A DNA stretch of 64,000 nucleotides from Athripsodes cinereus (GCA_947579605.1 OX388307.1:32651237-32715236); one strand, 5' to 3'. Counted from the stretch's first letter, positions 1 through 11,262 are shown. The notes: generated by a model not told the origin, from the sequence alone. Numbers and translations are program-made.

Positions 1-136
1 ATAGGTATTTTGCATTTTGCATTTGAAATGCTTTTCTAAAAACCATTTTGCATTTTGCATTTTCAAATGGAAAAGTTTCAACCCATTTCCATTTTGCATT
101 TCAAATGGTTTTGAGTACCCATTTTGCACATCTCTG
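1..136 (-). mobile_element. Terminal part of a hAT-like DNA element
   Basis: This stretch is built from iterated CATTTTGCATTT and AAATG words on both strands. On the minus strand it begins CAGAGATGTGCAAAATGGG, which resembles hAT ends that start CAGNG. The other end lies outside the window, so neither the TIR pair nor an 8-bp target duplication can be checked. It could instead be another palindromic repeat. Confidence 0.35.
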
Positions 137-517
137 ATTACATCCAGGCGATAATCTCGCCAATTGTTCACAATTTTTTTGTTCGGTTAAGTTTTGGTAC
201 TTCGCTCTTCTCTATTCGATTCTTCTCAAGACCATCCACTAACATTTTTGTATCGATTAATAAAAATCATAGATTTTGTTAGTTTTAGTTGTTGCTTGGT
301 TTAATAAACGTCGTAATATTTGAAATTTATAGATTACATGGTGAATATATACTACTCATTTACCTGAACATCTAAAGTTCATTAGGAGAGCAAAGGTGTG
401 TTGCAAACATTTGCTAACCAACTTGTCCTGCAATTTGTACAGGAAACCCTTGCTATACGAATGGAAAGCGTGTATACTTAGATCACTTAAATGTCGTAGT
501 ATGCAGAATGGATAGCG
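137..517. other. No gene seen; AT-rich spacer
   Basis: I see no coding similarity, RNA gene or repeat structure in this stretch between the hAT-like end and the MITE. Confidence 0.4.
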
Positions 518-519
518 TA

Positions 520-756
520 GTGTAATGTACTTTGGACTTTATACACTGCACCTTTAAATTGGACACAAACAGTCAATCACGCAGCGTAGCAGTGCAAACC
601 AAGGTCGCAACTATAATGAGCCCCGTTCCATATAGGAAGCTAGCCTATATAGATAAATATAGTATTGCTACTCAATGCAATCTTGCTTGGTTAACTTGTA
701 AACAAGTCCAAAGTTCAATTTAAAGGTGAGTGTACAAAGTCCAAAGTGCATTACAC
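520..756. mobile_element. Tc1/mariner-type MITE with ~45-bp TIRs and TA duplication
   Basis: The left end reads GTGTAATGTACTTTGGACTT and the right end is its near-perfect inverse (AAGTCCAAAGTGCATTACAC). The similarity continues inward through a CACCTTTAAATTG block. TA lies immediately outside both ends (518-519 and 757-758), as expected for a Tc1/mariner-type target duplication. The 63-codon ORF inside is not a plausible protein; the element is non-autonomous. Confidence 0.75.
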
Positions 757-974
757 TACAGATAGGAACAATATAAGTATCATTCATCTTAAAATACTTC
801 TGTACGTATACTTTACAACCAGTAAATCGATTACATGTAATAAAATATGAATGTCGTCTTCTCCATACTTATGAGAAGTAAATGAATGAGAGTGGATGGC
901 ATAACCAAAATAAATTAATAATCTAACATAACATAAATTCGACGATTTCTTAATCTCTGGGCAATTCTATATAT

Positions 975-1092
975 TCAATTATGTACATTGATTACAAACA
1001 ATTACATAAAAGGTAAACATTCAAGTTAGATACAATCAATATACAGAGGGCGAGTTTAACGCAAAAACGTGATCTCTTCAACTAACCCAAAT
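975..1092 (-). repeat. Dispersed repeat C (LINE/SINE 3' end), copy 1
   Basis: It contains the family signature ACAGAGGGCGAGTTTA, preceded by TACATTGATTACAA. Other copies at 13058, 20166, 40506 and 41132 share the same order. The stretch 982-1060 is almost identical to 40527-40600. On the minus strand other copies end in AGAATAAA(TAAA)n, so this is probably the 3' end of a retroposon. I do not recognise the family name. Confidence 0.6.
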
Positions 1093-1879
1093 ACTAAGAA
1101 GAATGATAAAAAAAAATATTTTTATGGAAAGTATGTAAAGAATATAATAATTATAAATAGTTAGTGTGGAAGTCTGGGAATGACGGGCATATGTTTAAAA
1201 GTAAAAAAATACATGTATAACAAAACGCATAAATGTGCAGAGGCGAATGTCATGTGTAGGAATCGAGAGAATTGGAGCTCCGTTCTCTCTGCAAAAAAAA
1301 GTTATAATGTGATACGAACAATATTGATCTGATGGTCATTATAACACATCAATATGAAAGTTTATTTAAACTATCTACTCAAGGAGATCAAAATAATATT
1401 TAGGTACATATTACATATGTACATATTTCGTTTAATTTAATTTTCCGTAAACCGAACTCTCGTAATGCAGAAGTACGCTTATGTATACAGAGTGTATTGT
1501 TCCAACAGTAACAGACAACATTATTAGACTTGAATATTCAAAGTTCAAAAGTGGAAGATGAAAACTTTATCTGGTAAGTTGGTCTACTAATAATATTATT
1601 ATTAATGCACATATTTATGTAGTATGTAAAACATAATATTACTATTAGTTTATGGTGGATGCAATGTTTGGATGGTAGCGAATATGTCTCAAACACCAAA
1701 CAAATTTCAATCTACTACTTAGAAAAACATAAGAAATACATTATTTTGAAAGATAATAAACACAATGAATGACTGTATAATATATGTAACAAGATTGTGC
1801 ATTTCTTTGAAAAAATGTGCCACCTGAGATATCAACTGTTGTATTAGTGTCAATTAGTTATTATTTATCGTGTCGAAAC
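1093..1879. other. No gene seen; AT-rich spacer
   Basis: This is AT-rich sequence with scattered short ORFs and no recognisable protein, RNA or repeat family. Confidence 0.4.
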
Positions 1880-2673
1880 CCAGAAAAATCAATCAAAACT
1901 GATCTCCGGTACTATGCAAATCGCACAGCACGAAGAGATGCGTCAAAAATATCCTCCATAGTGCATGGGACAGGGCACAACGGACACTCCAAAAAGTGTG
2001 GCATGGTCTGTGCTGCACCGCAGTCACACGCTTCAGATTCGTCCATCGTTCTTTATTCTTACGTCAGTTTCCTACACCAAATCTCAGTGGATTTCTAGTT
2101 CTTGGACTACGAAAGGTTCGCATATTTGCGGATCCTCCGGCCACCTGCTTAGACGTTCAGAAGGAGCAGGGCCTGGCAGTGAGGATGAGGTGGTAAAAAA
2201 GGATCGTCTAGAACTGAGACATTGTGGTGGGGGAGACATTGTTAAACAGGAGATGATTTGAGTCTGTCTCTTGTGAGGTTCTCTCACAATCATCGGTTGC
2301 TGCACTTTGTCGGACATCCGGGGGAGCGATTCCTGCCAAGCGTATTGCTTGGCAGGAACTTGTGGACTGGAGTTGGTTTCAGATAGCCAGTTATCAGTCG
2401 GTATGTCTCATTCAGTGCTATATCCACTTGTTTCGCATGTAAGGAGCGTGCCCATACTGGACACGCATATTCTACAGCAAAATAACATAATGCCAAAGCT
2501 GTTGTGCGATGGGTATGTATTTTTGCACCCCAAGTGCCTTCAGTCATGATTTTCAAGAGGTTATTACGAACACTCGTTTTCATTTTGACATTATGGCAGT
2601 GTTCCTTATATTTAAGTGTGCGATCAAGTGCAACTCCGAGATAGATTGGGTCATTCGTATATTTTAGCTGCAC
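1880..2673 (-). pseudogene. Decayed LINE reverse transcriptase, C-terminal part
   Basis: The minus-strand translation of 2290-2673 gives YLGVALDRTLKYKEH, then WGAKIHTHRTTALALCY, EYACPVWARSLH and LNETYRLITGYLKPTP. These are the ordered conserved words at the end of the reverse transcriptase and thumb region in many Jockey/R1-type LINEs. Further downstream on the minus strand (about 1900-2060) another frame gives a cysteine-rich tail, CDCGAAQTMPHFLECP, which matches the C-terminal zinc-binding end of such polymerases. The segments lie in different frames with stops between them, so this is an inactive remnant. The polymerase active site, endonuclease and ORF1 are absent. The family is known; the clade assignment is inference. 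Confidence 0.75.
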
Positions 2674-2689
2674 CCTCTCCCAATTGAAA

Positions 2690-3306
2690 ATGAGTGATCA
2701 GTTTGCTTCGCAATTCCTGAGGTAAAAGGCACTAAATTTACGTTTTGGTTGGGCATGGCTAGAGTTTTGGTGTCCAGTAGTAAACAACTTTTATAGGTAC
2801 AAAAGGACGATTAGCATATATTTTGGGAAATTCCATGATGGTTTGAATGGATGAATGAATAATCTCCACCAACTTATACCTGCGCGCCCAATTGTAACAG
2901 TGCACAGTGAAAGATAATATTGATAAATACAACTATGATCATCAATGTATATTTTCGTACTGGATACTGAAGGTTAACCTATCTCCTGAACAATAGAGTT
3001 TTTAACCTTGTCTAGTGTACCTCCGCTCATCTCAGAGTCTACAAATCATGTGGAAATTAGTTCTGGAAATATCCTTTATTAATGACATTCACATTTTTCA
3101 TGATATAATTGTAATAAAGTGTAGCATTGTACTATTTGATTACTTTCAAGAATATTTTCAATTTATTTGTGAAAAGCATTCAATTGCTTTTGATGTCATG
3201 TTGTGCATGTTTCTGATATGAAAGGAATTAATAATTATATATCGTTGACTATGTTCTTAAATAACTGTGAATTTTATCTTGGAAGAAATTTTCGAATAGC
3301 ATTATA
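2690..3306. other. No gene seen; 5' flank of LTR element
   Basis: This is AT-rich sequence with no recognisable gene. Its last four bases (AATG, 3307-3310) are duplicated after the downstream LTR. Confidence 0.4.
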
Positions 3307-3310
3307 AATG

Positions 3311-5041
3311 TGATATGGGGGGGTGAGAGAGAGAAATGGTGAAAGAATGGTTTTGGTTGAGGATAAAATAAATAAAATATTATGCCAAAAATGCCAACGG
3401 CTGAGACTCTACTGGGCTACCCACAGCACTCCAGGAGTTAAAGCAATAAAAAAAATGGTCTCGATTAAATTATACAGTGAGGCTATATAAATTAAGAGAC
3501 GACAAGTTATCTGTAATTAAATGGACAAATGTGTAAAAGACAAATTTAGATTCAAATAAACATTTTAATGAAAATAAAAATTGCTTACCACTATTACAAA
3601 CACATTTGTTTAACCAGCAACACAATACTACGACTTACTCACTACCCCGTATTGTCTGTGCACACGTAATTATCCCAATATAACAAAAACACACTTGATT
3701 ATTATTTCAATAAAAAATACAAAGCACTTTTAAAACAATTAAATTTCACTTGGCGTTGATTATAATGGATCCCACGATGAGAGCGCCTTTGGCATGAAAA
3801 TGCCTAGAGGCAAACAAGTTGAAGAAGGCGCCCCTGGGCGCAGTGCTGGGAGGGCGAAGTCCCACGTCCGAGGCTCCTGGAGGCAATTACCAGCCTACAC
3901 AGGTGTAGAGTTGGCTCGTCATGACTTCAGGAGGAGAATATCTCGACTCAACTGAAGTCCAGTGGCCAGAGACAGACTTGTCTCTCTGAAGGTCAGATGA
4001 TGACTGTTGGCAGGAGCGATCCTTATACCAAGGACAACTGATCACTACCACGCACTGATGATAACTGTTCACCACTGATGGCTGATGGAGACTAACTGAT
4101 CTTTCAAGGACATTTCTCCGCTGTTCCTTGAGTGGTGTAGAGAGGGGTTGGTCATATACCCCTCCTACGCTGTGATGCATCTCTGTGCAGCGCCGTGATT
4201 GGCTAATGAAAATACAAGTACACGCCTTCCCGCAGGTACCATTGTATTGCGAGTACACCTGCACCCTTGTCTGCATTCCAGGAATTATGTACATGATGAT
4301 TACAAATAATATTTTAAATTGTATAGCGTCCAATACACTGATTTATAATAAATAATTGATTCACATGTAAATAATTAAAGTGTCTCTTTCACTGATATTA
4401 ATTTCGAAACAATATTTCTAGTGTCCGTTATCACTGTTCAATAATTATATAACAAGCGTCCATTCCGCAACACAAATAACACATCTTATATCTATTACAT
4501 ATGTCACAATACAACCCTTTAGGTAGATAATTAAATACTCAAACTATGTATGTTACAATTAAATTATAATTCATACCCAAAGAGCTGTTTACATAATTCA
4601 ACACATGTCACCGATATCGACACTCAATATCTCGAAGCGTAGGTAATAAAAATCCAACCAAGCCGATACTAAATAATAATAATACGAAGACATTCTAAAA
4701 TATTCATTAAATAATTTGATACATAATGAATGCGCCTTAAGTTGATACATAATGAATGCGCCTTAATCTTTTGTTGATTTATTCTTTCTATTTCTTTTGT
4801 TGCTATGCAAATACAAATTTAAATAAACAATAATATTTTTGAATGCAGGTACGAAGATTAGTAAACAATAACATTATTAATGTAGGTACCTTTTAAGTGC
4901 AGCGATATTTTTAATGTCGGGATTTTCATATTTCTCATGAACTGCATTGTCTTATATTGAATTCCCGTACAACATTCTAAAAACCAATTATTATTTTAAT
5001 AATAACTTTTCGGCACAATACCTACTATACCGGGCACATCA
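3311..5041 (-). repeat. LTR copy 1 (3' LTR in the gag orientation)
   Basis: It is colinear over its whole length with 7361-9091. I saw only two differences: G at 3908 versus A at 7958, and C at 4852 versus T at 8902. It contains a 26-bp tandem duplication (TTGATACATAATGAATGCGC..., 4716-4766) that is also present in the other copy. A 148-codon ORF occurs in both LTRs, but it has no recognisable domain and I treat it as non-coding. Confidence 0.9.
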
Positions 5042-6081
5042 AATCGCCACCTATTCCTTGTCGAAAAGTTATCTATTCTTTATAATACATATCCCATAAT
5101 AAACTTTCAAATTCAATACAAATTATATATGAAACTATCTATAAAATTCAACACAATTAGCAAGTAGGTAGGTGCACACACATTTCAATTTCAAATCATA
5201 AACAAATTTTATACGCATTTCTTTTTACTTTACATCTTTCAAAAGCAGCTAAATTCGAATTACAAAAATACATTGTCAAACATACATCTCGTATGTGACC
5301 AAAATAAACATAATGTAGATGTGGCTCATCATCTGAAACGAATATTACATTCTTCATACTTTTCATCAAGCATGCTTTGTGACAGCAGACGGGGGACTGG
5401 TTCTCTCAGTTGCACATACATCTCTCACAAACACCGGACCTCCATGTCCCTCACAAAACTCAATAACACAGACCTCACTGTCCACACGACGAAATACATT
5501 GGAGAACTAAGCAGGACGGAACACTCATCGCCTCTGTGCTTATCCCATAATAAGAAAAAACATATCTTCATACACGCAGAATTACTATCTTCTTCATATA
5601 CGCAGACTTTCTCTTCAAAACACGCAGAATAAATACCTCCCCGTGCCAACTGAGAATCCCTCACATATCTCTATCATACAAAGCATCTCTCTCCTCTGTT
5701 ACAACTTCCATATTCAGAATAACAACATTATATTCACATAATTCACACATCCAACATCTACATAGCTCTTCCTCACATTACACTCGCTGGTTACACCAAA
5801 CAAATTCTCTTTCCGTTTTCAAAATTATTAAAACATTTCACACATATTACGAAGAAAAATAATGCACACGTAGGCATTTAACAAAAGTTGCACCTACCTA
5901 CCTACATAATTTAAACATTTTACACAAACTATACCTATCAATTCATCCTAATTTATACTGGGCGCCAGAGATATTTTTACGGAAAATATTCAAACCATTT
6001 AAAAATATTTAAACAAAAAACATTTTTCCTATAACAATCCTAAGTCAATCCTAATCCAATAGAACACACATATGTGACTAT
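5042..6081 (-). other. Non-coding interior between gag and 3' LTR
   Basis: About 1 kb of AT-rich sequence occupies the place where pol would normally lie. Reading both strands I found no DTG protease, YxDD reverse transcriptase or integrase motif. The 119- and 79-codon ORFs here overlap on opposite strands and look like chance. Confidence 0.55.
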
Positions 6082-7134
6082 CTATCTGGCTTGATTGAAT
6101 TTTCTCCTCGACTTCAGGCATCGAGAATCCATATCGATGAACGAATTATAAAAATAATCATCGATGGCATAACATTGGTATTTGATTCGATTGACGGACG
6201 CATATTTTATCTTTTTGAACAATATCAACGCTGTTCTACGGCGACGCGATATTTTTCTATTCACGAATCTCAATATAATTATAGCTGTACATACAAGCAA
6301 ACGTATGCAGCTTTCCGCGATCAATCCCGCGACGATCAGCATTGCCAACACTGATTTCAGCACCCACGCGAAAGACTTAACCCATTCGTGAATAGAGGGA
6401 GGTGTGAGTACCTCCCGTTCGGTGTCCTCATCTATCTCTTCCTCCGAGAGGGTAACCCCATCCTCTACGGGTACAATTTCCTCCCTAGCGTCCTGGCTAG
6501 GTACATACCGAACCTCATCGCGAACAGATGCTATGTCTGGAAGATTATCTAACACAACCTGATAATTCTCTGTGATCACCTCAGGTTCAGATTGTCCCTC
6601 CGGAGTGTATTCTGGAAAGTCCAGGCGCCATACCAACTCTTGCAAATGTTCCAGATTAACTAACTCCCGACCATTAATCCTCGTCCTATACCAGGATGTC
6701 ATTTGCTTCCATACGCTCATTGCTGGTCCTTCATCTTTAAATAATACATGGCCATACCCTTTTAAACGATTGTTTATCCTGACCTTCCAGTCAACAAACT
6801 CACTCCCCAGTTCATCCCGACCTTGACACACTGTCAACAGGTCATTATAGATCGCATTTATCTGCCCTTCCACACCAAACCTTCGCAAAATTATTTCTTT
6901 GAATACACCCCATCGACAATACCGAAACCCCAGAGACTTCCAGTACCGCTTAGCGTCGCCGCGCAAGCAATACACAGCCTCCCTTGGCAATTCATCTTCC
7001 CACTCAAGCTTCCAGCATTCCTCGCATTCTTTGAGGAACCGTTCGGGGCCTTCATCAGTCCAGCCTCCGAACGAAAGCGAAAATTCGCGCTCATAGCATC
7101 TGATATCCGACACCTTATCCATCGATCGAATCAT
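6082..7134 (-). CDS. Gag-like capsid protein with C-terminal membrane segment
   Basis: The product is 350 aa from the first ATG at 7134; the frame stays open to a GTG at 7155, and a second ATG at 7122 is also possible. The first ~170 residues match a retrotransposon capsid pattern: GGWTDEGPERFLKECEE, a tryptophan, LP..AVYCLRGDAKRYWKSL, then FKEIILRRFG and a Q...E..S.FV block. This fold assembles RNA-packaging particles in related elements. There is no CCHC zinc knuckle. Instead there is an acidic linker (about residues 212-242), a hydrophobic stretch (about 255-289, probably one or two membrane passes) and a basic tail with RKISRRRR. A membrane tail on a gag protein is unusual. The gene lies alone between two LTRs, about 226 bases after the 5' LTR. 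The capsid similarity is my reading; membrane insertion is inference. Confidence 0.7.
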   Translation of the reverse strand: MIRSMDKVSDIRCYEREFSLSFGGWTDEGPERFLKECEECWKLEWEDELPREAVYCLRGDAKRYWKSLGFRYCRWGVFKEIILRRFGVEGQINAIYNDLLTVCQGRDELGSEFVDWKVRINNRLKGYGHVLFKDEGPAMSVWKQMTSWYRTRINGRELVNLEHLQELVWRLDFPEYTPEGQSEPEVITENYQVVLDNLPDIASVRDEVRYVPSQDAREEIVPVEDGVTLSEEEIDEDTEREVLTPPSIHEWVKSFAWVLKSVLAMLIVAGLIAESCIRLLVCTAIIILRFVNRKISRRRRTALILFKKIKYASVNRIKYQCYAIDDYFYNSFIDMDSRCLKSRRKFNQAR

Positions 7135-7360
7135 ACCGTAATACACAATAAACACATGTCAATAAAACAAAGCCAAAAGTCAAAACAATACACATTCGCC
7201 ATTACAGATAACTTCAGTCAGTTCATTATAAAAAAATACATACACCCTCCTTCGATATCACAAAAAGAAACTAATTACAACATCTCAGGGACGGATTCGT
7301 TGTAACGATTATGCACAGGAGTGCATTTTTTCGTTACGGACCCACGTTCGGAAGCCAATA

Positions 7361-9091
7361 TGATATGGGGGGGTGAGAGAGAGAAATGGTGAAAGAATGG
7401 TTTTGGTTGAGGATAAAATAAATAAAATATTATGCCAAAAATGCCAACGGCTGAGACTCTACTGGGCTACCCACAGCACTCCAGGAGTTAAAGCAATAAA
7501 AAAAATGGTCTCGATTAAATTATACAGTGAGGCTATATAAATTAAGAGACGACAAGTTATCTGTAATTAAATGGACAAATGTGTAAAAGACAAATTTAGA
7601 TTCAAATAAACATTTTAATGAAAATAAAAATTGCTTACCACTATTACAAACACATTTGTTTAACCAGCAACACAATACTACGACTTACTCACTACCCCGT
7701 ATTGTCTGTGCACACGTAATTATCCCAATATAACAAAAACACACTTGATTATTATTTCAATAAAAAATACAAAGCACTTTTAAAACAATTAAATTTCACT
7801 TGGCGTTGATTATAATGGATCCCACGATGAGAGCGCCTTTGGCATGAAAATGCCTAGAGGCAAACAAGTTGAAGAAGGCGCCCCTGGGCGCAGTGCTGGG
7901 AGGGCGAAGTCCCACGTCCGAGGCTCCTGGAGGCAATTACCAGCCTACACAGGTGTAAAGTTGGCTCGTCATGACTTCAGGAGGAGAATATCTCGACTCA
8001 ACTGAAGTCCAGTGGCCAGAGACAGACTTGTCTCTCTGAAGGTCAGATGATGACTGTTGGCAGGAGCGATCCTTATACCAAGGACAACTGATCACTACCA
8101 CGCACTGATGATAACTGTTCACCACTGATGGCTGATGGAGACTAACTGATCTTTCAAGGACATTTCTCCGCTGTTCCTTGAGTGGTGTAGAGAGGGGTTG
8201 GTCATATACCCCTCCTACGCTGTGATGCATCTCTGTGCAGCGCCGTGATTGGCTAATGAAAATACAAGTACACGCCTTCCCGCAGGTACCATTGTATTGC
8301 GAGTACACCTGCACCCTTGTCTGCATTCCAGGAATTATGTACATGATGATTACAAATAATATTTTAAATTGTATAGCGTCCAATACACTGATTTATAATA
8401 AATAATTGATTCACATGTAAATAATTAAAGTGTCTCTTTCACTGATATTAATTTCGAAACAATATTTCTAGTGTCCGTTATCACTGTTCAATAATTATAT
8501 AACAAGCGTCCATTCCGCAACACAAATAACACATCTTATATCTATTACATATGTCACAATACAACCCTTTAGGTAGATAATTAAATACTCAAACTATGTA
8601 TGTTACAATTAAATTATAATTCATACCCAAAGAGCTGTTTACATAATTCAACACATGTCACCGATATCGACACTCAATATCTCGAAGCGTAGGTAATAAA
8701 AATCCAACCAAGCCGATACTAAATAATAATAATACGAAGACATTCTAAAATATTCATTAAATAATTTGATACATAATGAATGCGCCTTAAGTTGATACAT
8801 AATGAATGCGCCTTAATCTTTTGTTGATTTATTCTTTCTATTTCTTTTGTTGCTATGCAAATACAAATTTAAATAAACAATAATATTTTTGAATGCAGGT
8901 ATGAAGATTAGTAAACAATAACATTATTAATGTAGGTACCTTTTAAGTGCAGCGATATTTTTAATGTCGGGATTTTCATATTTCTCATGAACTGCATTGT
9001 CTTATATTGAATTCCCGTACAACATTCTAAAAACCAATTATTATTTTAATAATAACTTTTCGGCACAATACCTACTATACCGGGCACATCA
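7361..9091 (-). repeat. LTR copy 2 (5' LTR in the gag orientation)
   Basis: It is 1,731 bp and colinear with 3311-5041 without any indel. It would contain the promoter for the minus-strand gag gene, but I cannot pinpoint a start site. AATG follows directly at 9092-9095. Confidence 0.9.
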
Positions 9092-9221
9092 AATGTTTTG
9101 CACAACTTAATTTAATTAAATAGTGATATAATATTCAACAGCTGTAATTCCAATTTCACTTAAAAATTTTAAAAATTAAATGAAATTGCCCATTTTCCAT
9201 TTGTAAATTTACAAACCATGT

Positions 9222-9475
9222 CTTATGATCAACAAGGCTCTGAATAATATGGCACCTTATTTGCTGAGCTCTGTGTTCTCAAAACAGCTTCTAGTAGACT
9301 TCTATACTCAACGAATACATACTCGTAGGTACACCAATCTTCTGGCCGAGTCAACAAGTCTTGCTTCTATGCGAAAGGGTTTTTAGCATCGTGGAACGCG
9401 TCAACTAGTATCGATGACTTATCAAGGACCTTTGAGAAAATCAATTAATAATACCATTAAGGAGCAAACTGAAGA
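9222..9475 (+). pseudogene. LINE reverse-transcriptase C-terminal remnant
   Basis: One frame gives MINKALNNMAPYLLSSVFSK, then YTQRIHTRRYTNLLAEST and, after a stop, a region in the place of the usual ..LP..LR..S...FK.. end. The order hkALn..aPxYL / tR / FK is typical of the C-terminus of CR1/L2/Jockey LINEs. It has a stop codon and no polymerase core, so it is inactive. Confidence 0.55.
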
Positions 9476-9559
9476 CATATCGTATTTTCAAGTTTCCCAA
9501 GCCCTTGAGATAGAAACTCCATCAAACGGCGCTGAATAAATAATTCGTCATCTTCACTC

Positions 9560-9765
9560 ACGGTATATTCTACAAGTGGATTACCTAGTGGACCAACAAG
9601 CTGTCCTCTCCGTGCCAACACAAAATTAATACATGCATGATGGGTGGCAAGCCTAATCGCTGAATTTAAGTAAGATGTAAAATGTCTTTCTTTTTTCGAA
9701 CACATACCTTTTACAGGAAACTTGTAAACTTACGGAAAAGAGAAGTAGACCAATTCTTTGTCGGA
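9560..9765 (+). repeat. Dispersed repeat B, copy 1
   Basis: It carries the family words CTGTCCTCTCCGTGCCAACA, ATGGGTGGCAAGCC, CGCTGAATTTAAG and ACTTACGGAAAAG in the standard order. Related copies lie near 11.6, 13.5, 17.9, 18.8, 29.2, 39.1, 40.2, 42.9, 46.1 and 57.5 kb. No protein is encoded and I do not recognise the family name. Confidence 0.6.
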
Positions 9766-9769
9766 TGCT

Positions 9770-10615
9770 TCACACATTCATCATCTTCATCATTATAAAA
9801 AAAAAATTGAAAACAACCGCAAAAAAACAAAAGCAATAGGTACGACAATATGGAAAAAAATGTTAAAAGCAATTTTTTATTCTACAATTAAAATAATAAG
9901 TACTTGGGTACTTGCCTACTCTTTTATTCGTTGTTACTAAGGTAGGTAAATTCGTAAAATTTTGAAAAAGTATATAGAACAAGAAATAATAATGAAAACA
10001 TTTTTTTTATATATTATTAATTTTCAAATGAAATGGCGTGGCACGAAATGAATTCCATTCATAGCGATAATTTGAATTTTTAAATCAAGAGCTTTTAATA
10101 ATGAAATTTGTTTTAAAATACTTACTATTCTTTTTGCACATCAACCTTCAAATCTGTAAAATTATTATGAATGCTGGAGTTATCCATTCAAACGCCTACC
10201 CTTTTAGAGATGTTGAACCTTTTATTTTACCCCCGACATGGAGGTTTCCGTTACTTGTCATAAAATTTCTTATCGTTCGCCGCAATCTTCTCTGGGGAAG
10301 CCAAAATTGGTTAAAACAATGGTGTTATTCCATTTTTAAAATTCAATCAGAGCATCCTGTAAGCACCAAGTGAAACTTAACTTGACATTTATAAATGTAA
10401 TCGGATGTGATATTCGTCGCCTTTGAAAATGACAGGAGTGTTGAAACGAAGATAATAATAATTTTTTATTGCTATTGTTATTTATATTATGTAATTCCTT
10501 TATTTTCAGTTCTTTATACAACTATTATTGTTATTATCGTTATTCTTATATTTGGTTTCCATTCTTCTCAATTATATATTATAATAGAAATTAATTATTA
10601 TTTTTGTATTATATT
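9770..10615. other. No gene seen; AT-rich spacer
   Basis: The short ORFs here are rich in F, Y and I because of composition. I found no recognisable domain or structured repeat. Confidence 0.35.
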
Positions 10616-10880
10616 ATTTTTATTATTTTACCCCATATTCTATTCCTCAATTTATTTTTTATTTCTGAATTCTTTATTTATTTTTAATTCTTAATTCATT
10701 CTTTATTTTTAATTCTTCGATTATTTTTATTATATTATATTACATTATTTTTATTATTTTACCCCATATTTAATTCCTCAATTTATTTTTTAATTCTGAA
10801 TTCTTTATTTATTTTTAATTCTTAATTCATTTTTTATTTTTAATTCTTCGATTATTTTTATTATTTTACCCCATATTTGA
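10616..10880 (+). repeat. Tandem duplication of an AT-rich ~130-bp unit
   Basis: The unit TTATTTTACCCCATAT, then CCTCAATTTATTTTT, CTGAATTCTTTATTTA and AATTCTTCGATTATT occurs at about 10625-10735 and again at about 10757-10860. A partial third unit starts at 10862. It appears to lie in the 3' untranslated part of the LINE that ends near 11155. Confidence 0.7.
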
Positions 10881-11158
10881 TTCTTCGATTTTCAATTTTA
10901 TCCTTTTAAATGTCAACAAGTGTATATATATGTGTGTATTTATGTGTTTTTATTGTTTCTGATTCGCATTGCATTGTGTCACACAAAATTGGTTCTCTGT
11001 TTACTGTTGATCATTTGGTTTCTTAATTTTAATGTTCTAGTATTTAATGATATTTGTCACTGTTTAATTTGTAGGTATTTGTATATGTGTATTTTAACAT
11101 GTAATAGGCTTATGCCGTGAGTTTATGTAAAATAAAAATAAAAATAAAATAAAATAAC
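10881..11158 (+). mobile_element. CR1/Jockey-like LINE 3' end with terminal hairpin and A-rich tail
   Basis: The sequence ends GTAATAGGCTTATGCCGTGA followed by AAATAAAAATAAAATAAA. The GGC-N4-GCC mini-hairpin (11107-11116) just before a short A-rich repeat also ends the LINEs at 23755, 48003 and 52810. Only 3' untranslated sequence is left. Confidence 0.6.
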
Positions 11159-11185
11159 GAATAACATAAACACTATCTAGTTACT

Positions 11186-11262
11186 TGATCAAACAACTTT
11201 TAGCTTACTGTGACAGGTGGATAAGGTTAGATTTGGATTTATGAGAAAAGCACAGATACGTC
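11186..11262 (+). repeat. SINE-2 fragment (3' body)
   Basis: TTTTAGCTTACTGTGACAGG followed by TGGATAAGGTTAGATTTGG matches the 3' body of the tRNA-derived SINE at 27672. The tRNA-like head is missing. Confidence 0.55.

Larger units (their letters stand above)
3311..9091 (-). mobile_element. Complete non-autonomous LTR retrotransposon, gag only
   Basis: Two direct repeats (3311-5041 and 7361-9091, each 1,731 bp, constant 4,050-bp offset) flank a 2,319-bp interior. Both repeats start TG and end CA. The element is bounded by AATG at 3307-3310 and 9092-9095, a 4-bp target duplication. The only plausible gene is a gag-like ORF on the minus strand, so the 5' LTR is the one at 7361-9091. No protease, reverse transcriptase, RNase H or integrase reading frame is visible. 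In minus orientation, the sequence two bases after the 5' LTR begins TTGGCTTCCGAACGTGGG, a possible primer-binding site. A purine-rich AAGGAATAGGTGGCGA precedes the 3' LTR. Two LTR differences in 1,731 bp imply a recent insertion. Confidence 0.88.

Noticed and set aside
1817..2317. Several overlapping plus-strand ORFs (66-98 codons)
   Set aside because: They are shadows of the decayed minus-strand LINE polymerase tail.
3887..4333. 148-codon minus-strand ORF, repeated at 7937-8383
   Set aside because: It lies inside the LTRs, has no recognisable domain, and its duplication is explained by the LTR pair.
5273..5664. Overlapping 119- and 79-codon ORFs in the interior of the gag-only element
   Set aside because: They overlap on opposite strands, have no domain and no conserved pol motif.
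6823..7305. 160-codon plus-strand ORF opposite gag
   Set aside because: It is a shadow of the gag gene, rich in S, P and H with no domain.
10407..11120. Hydrophobic ORFs that look like membrane proteins
   Set aside because: They are composed almost only of I, F, Y and L from T-rich 3' UTR sequence with tandem duplication.
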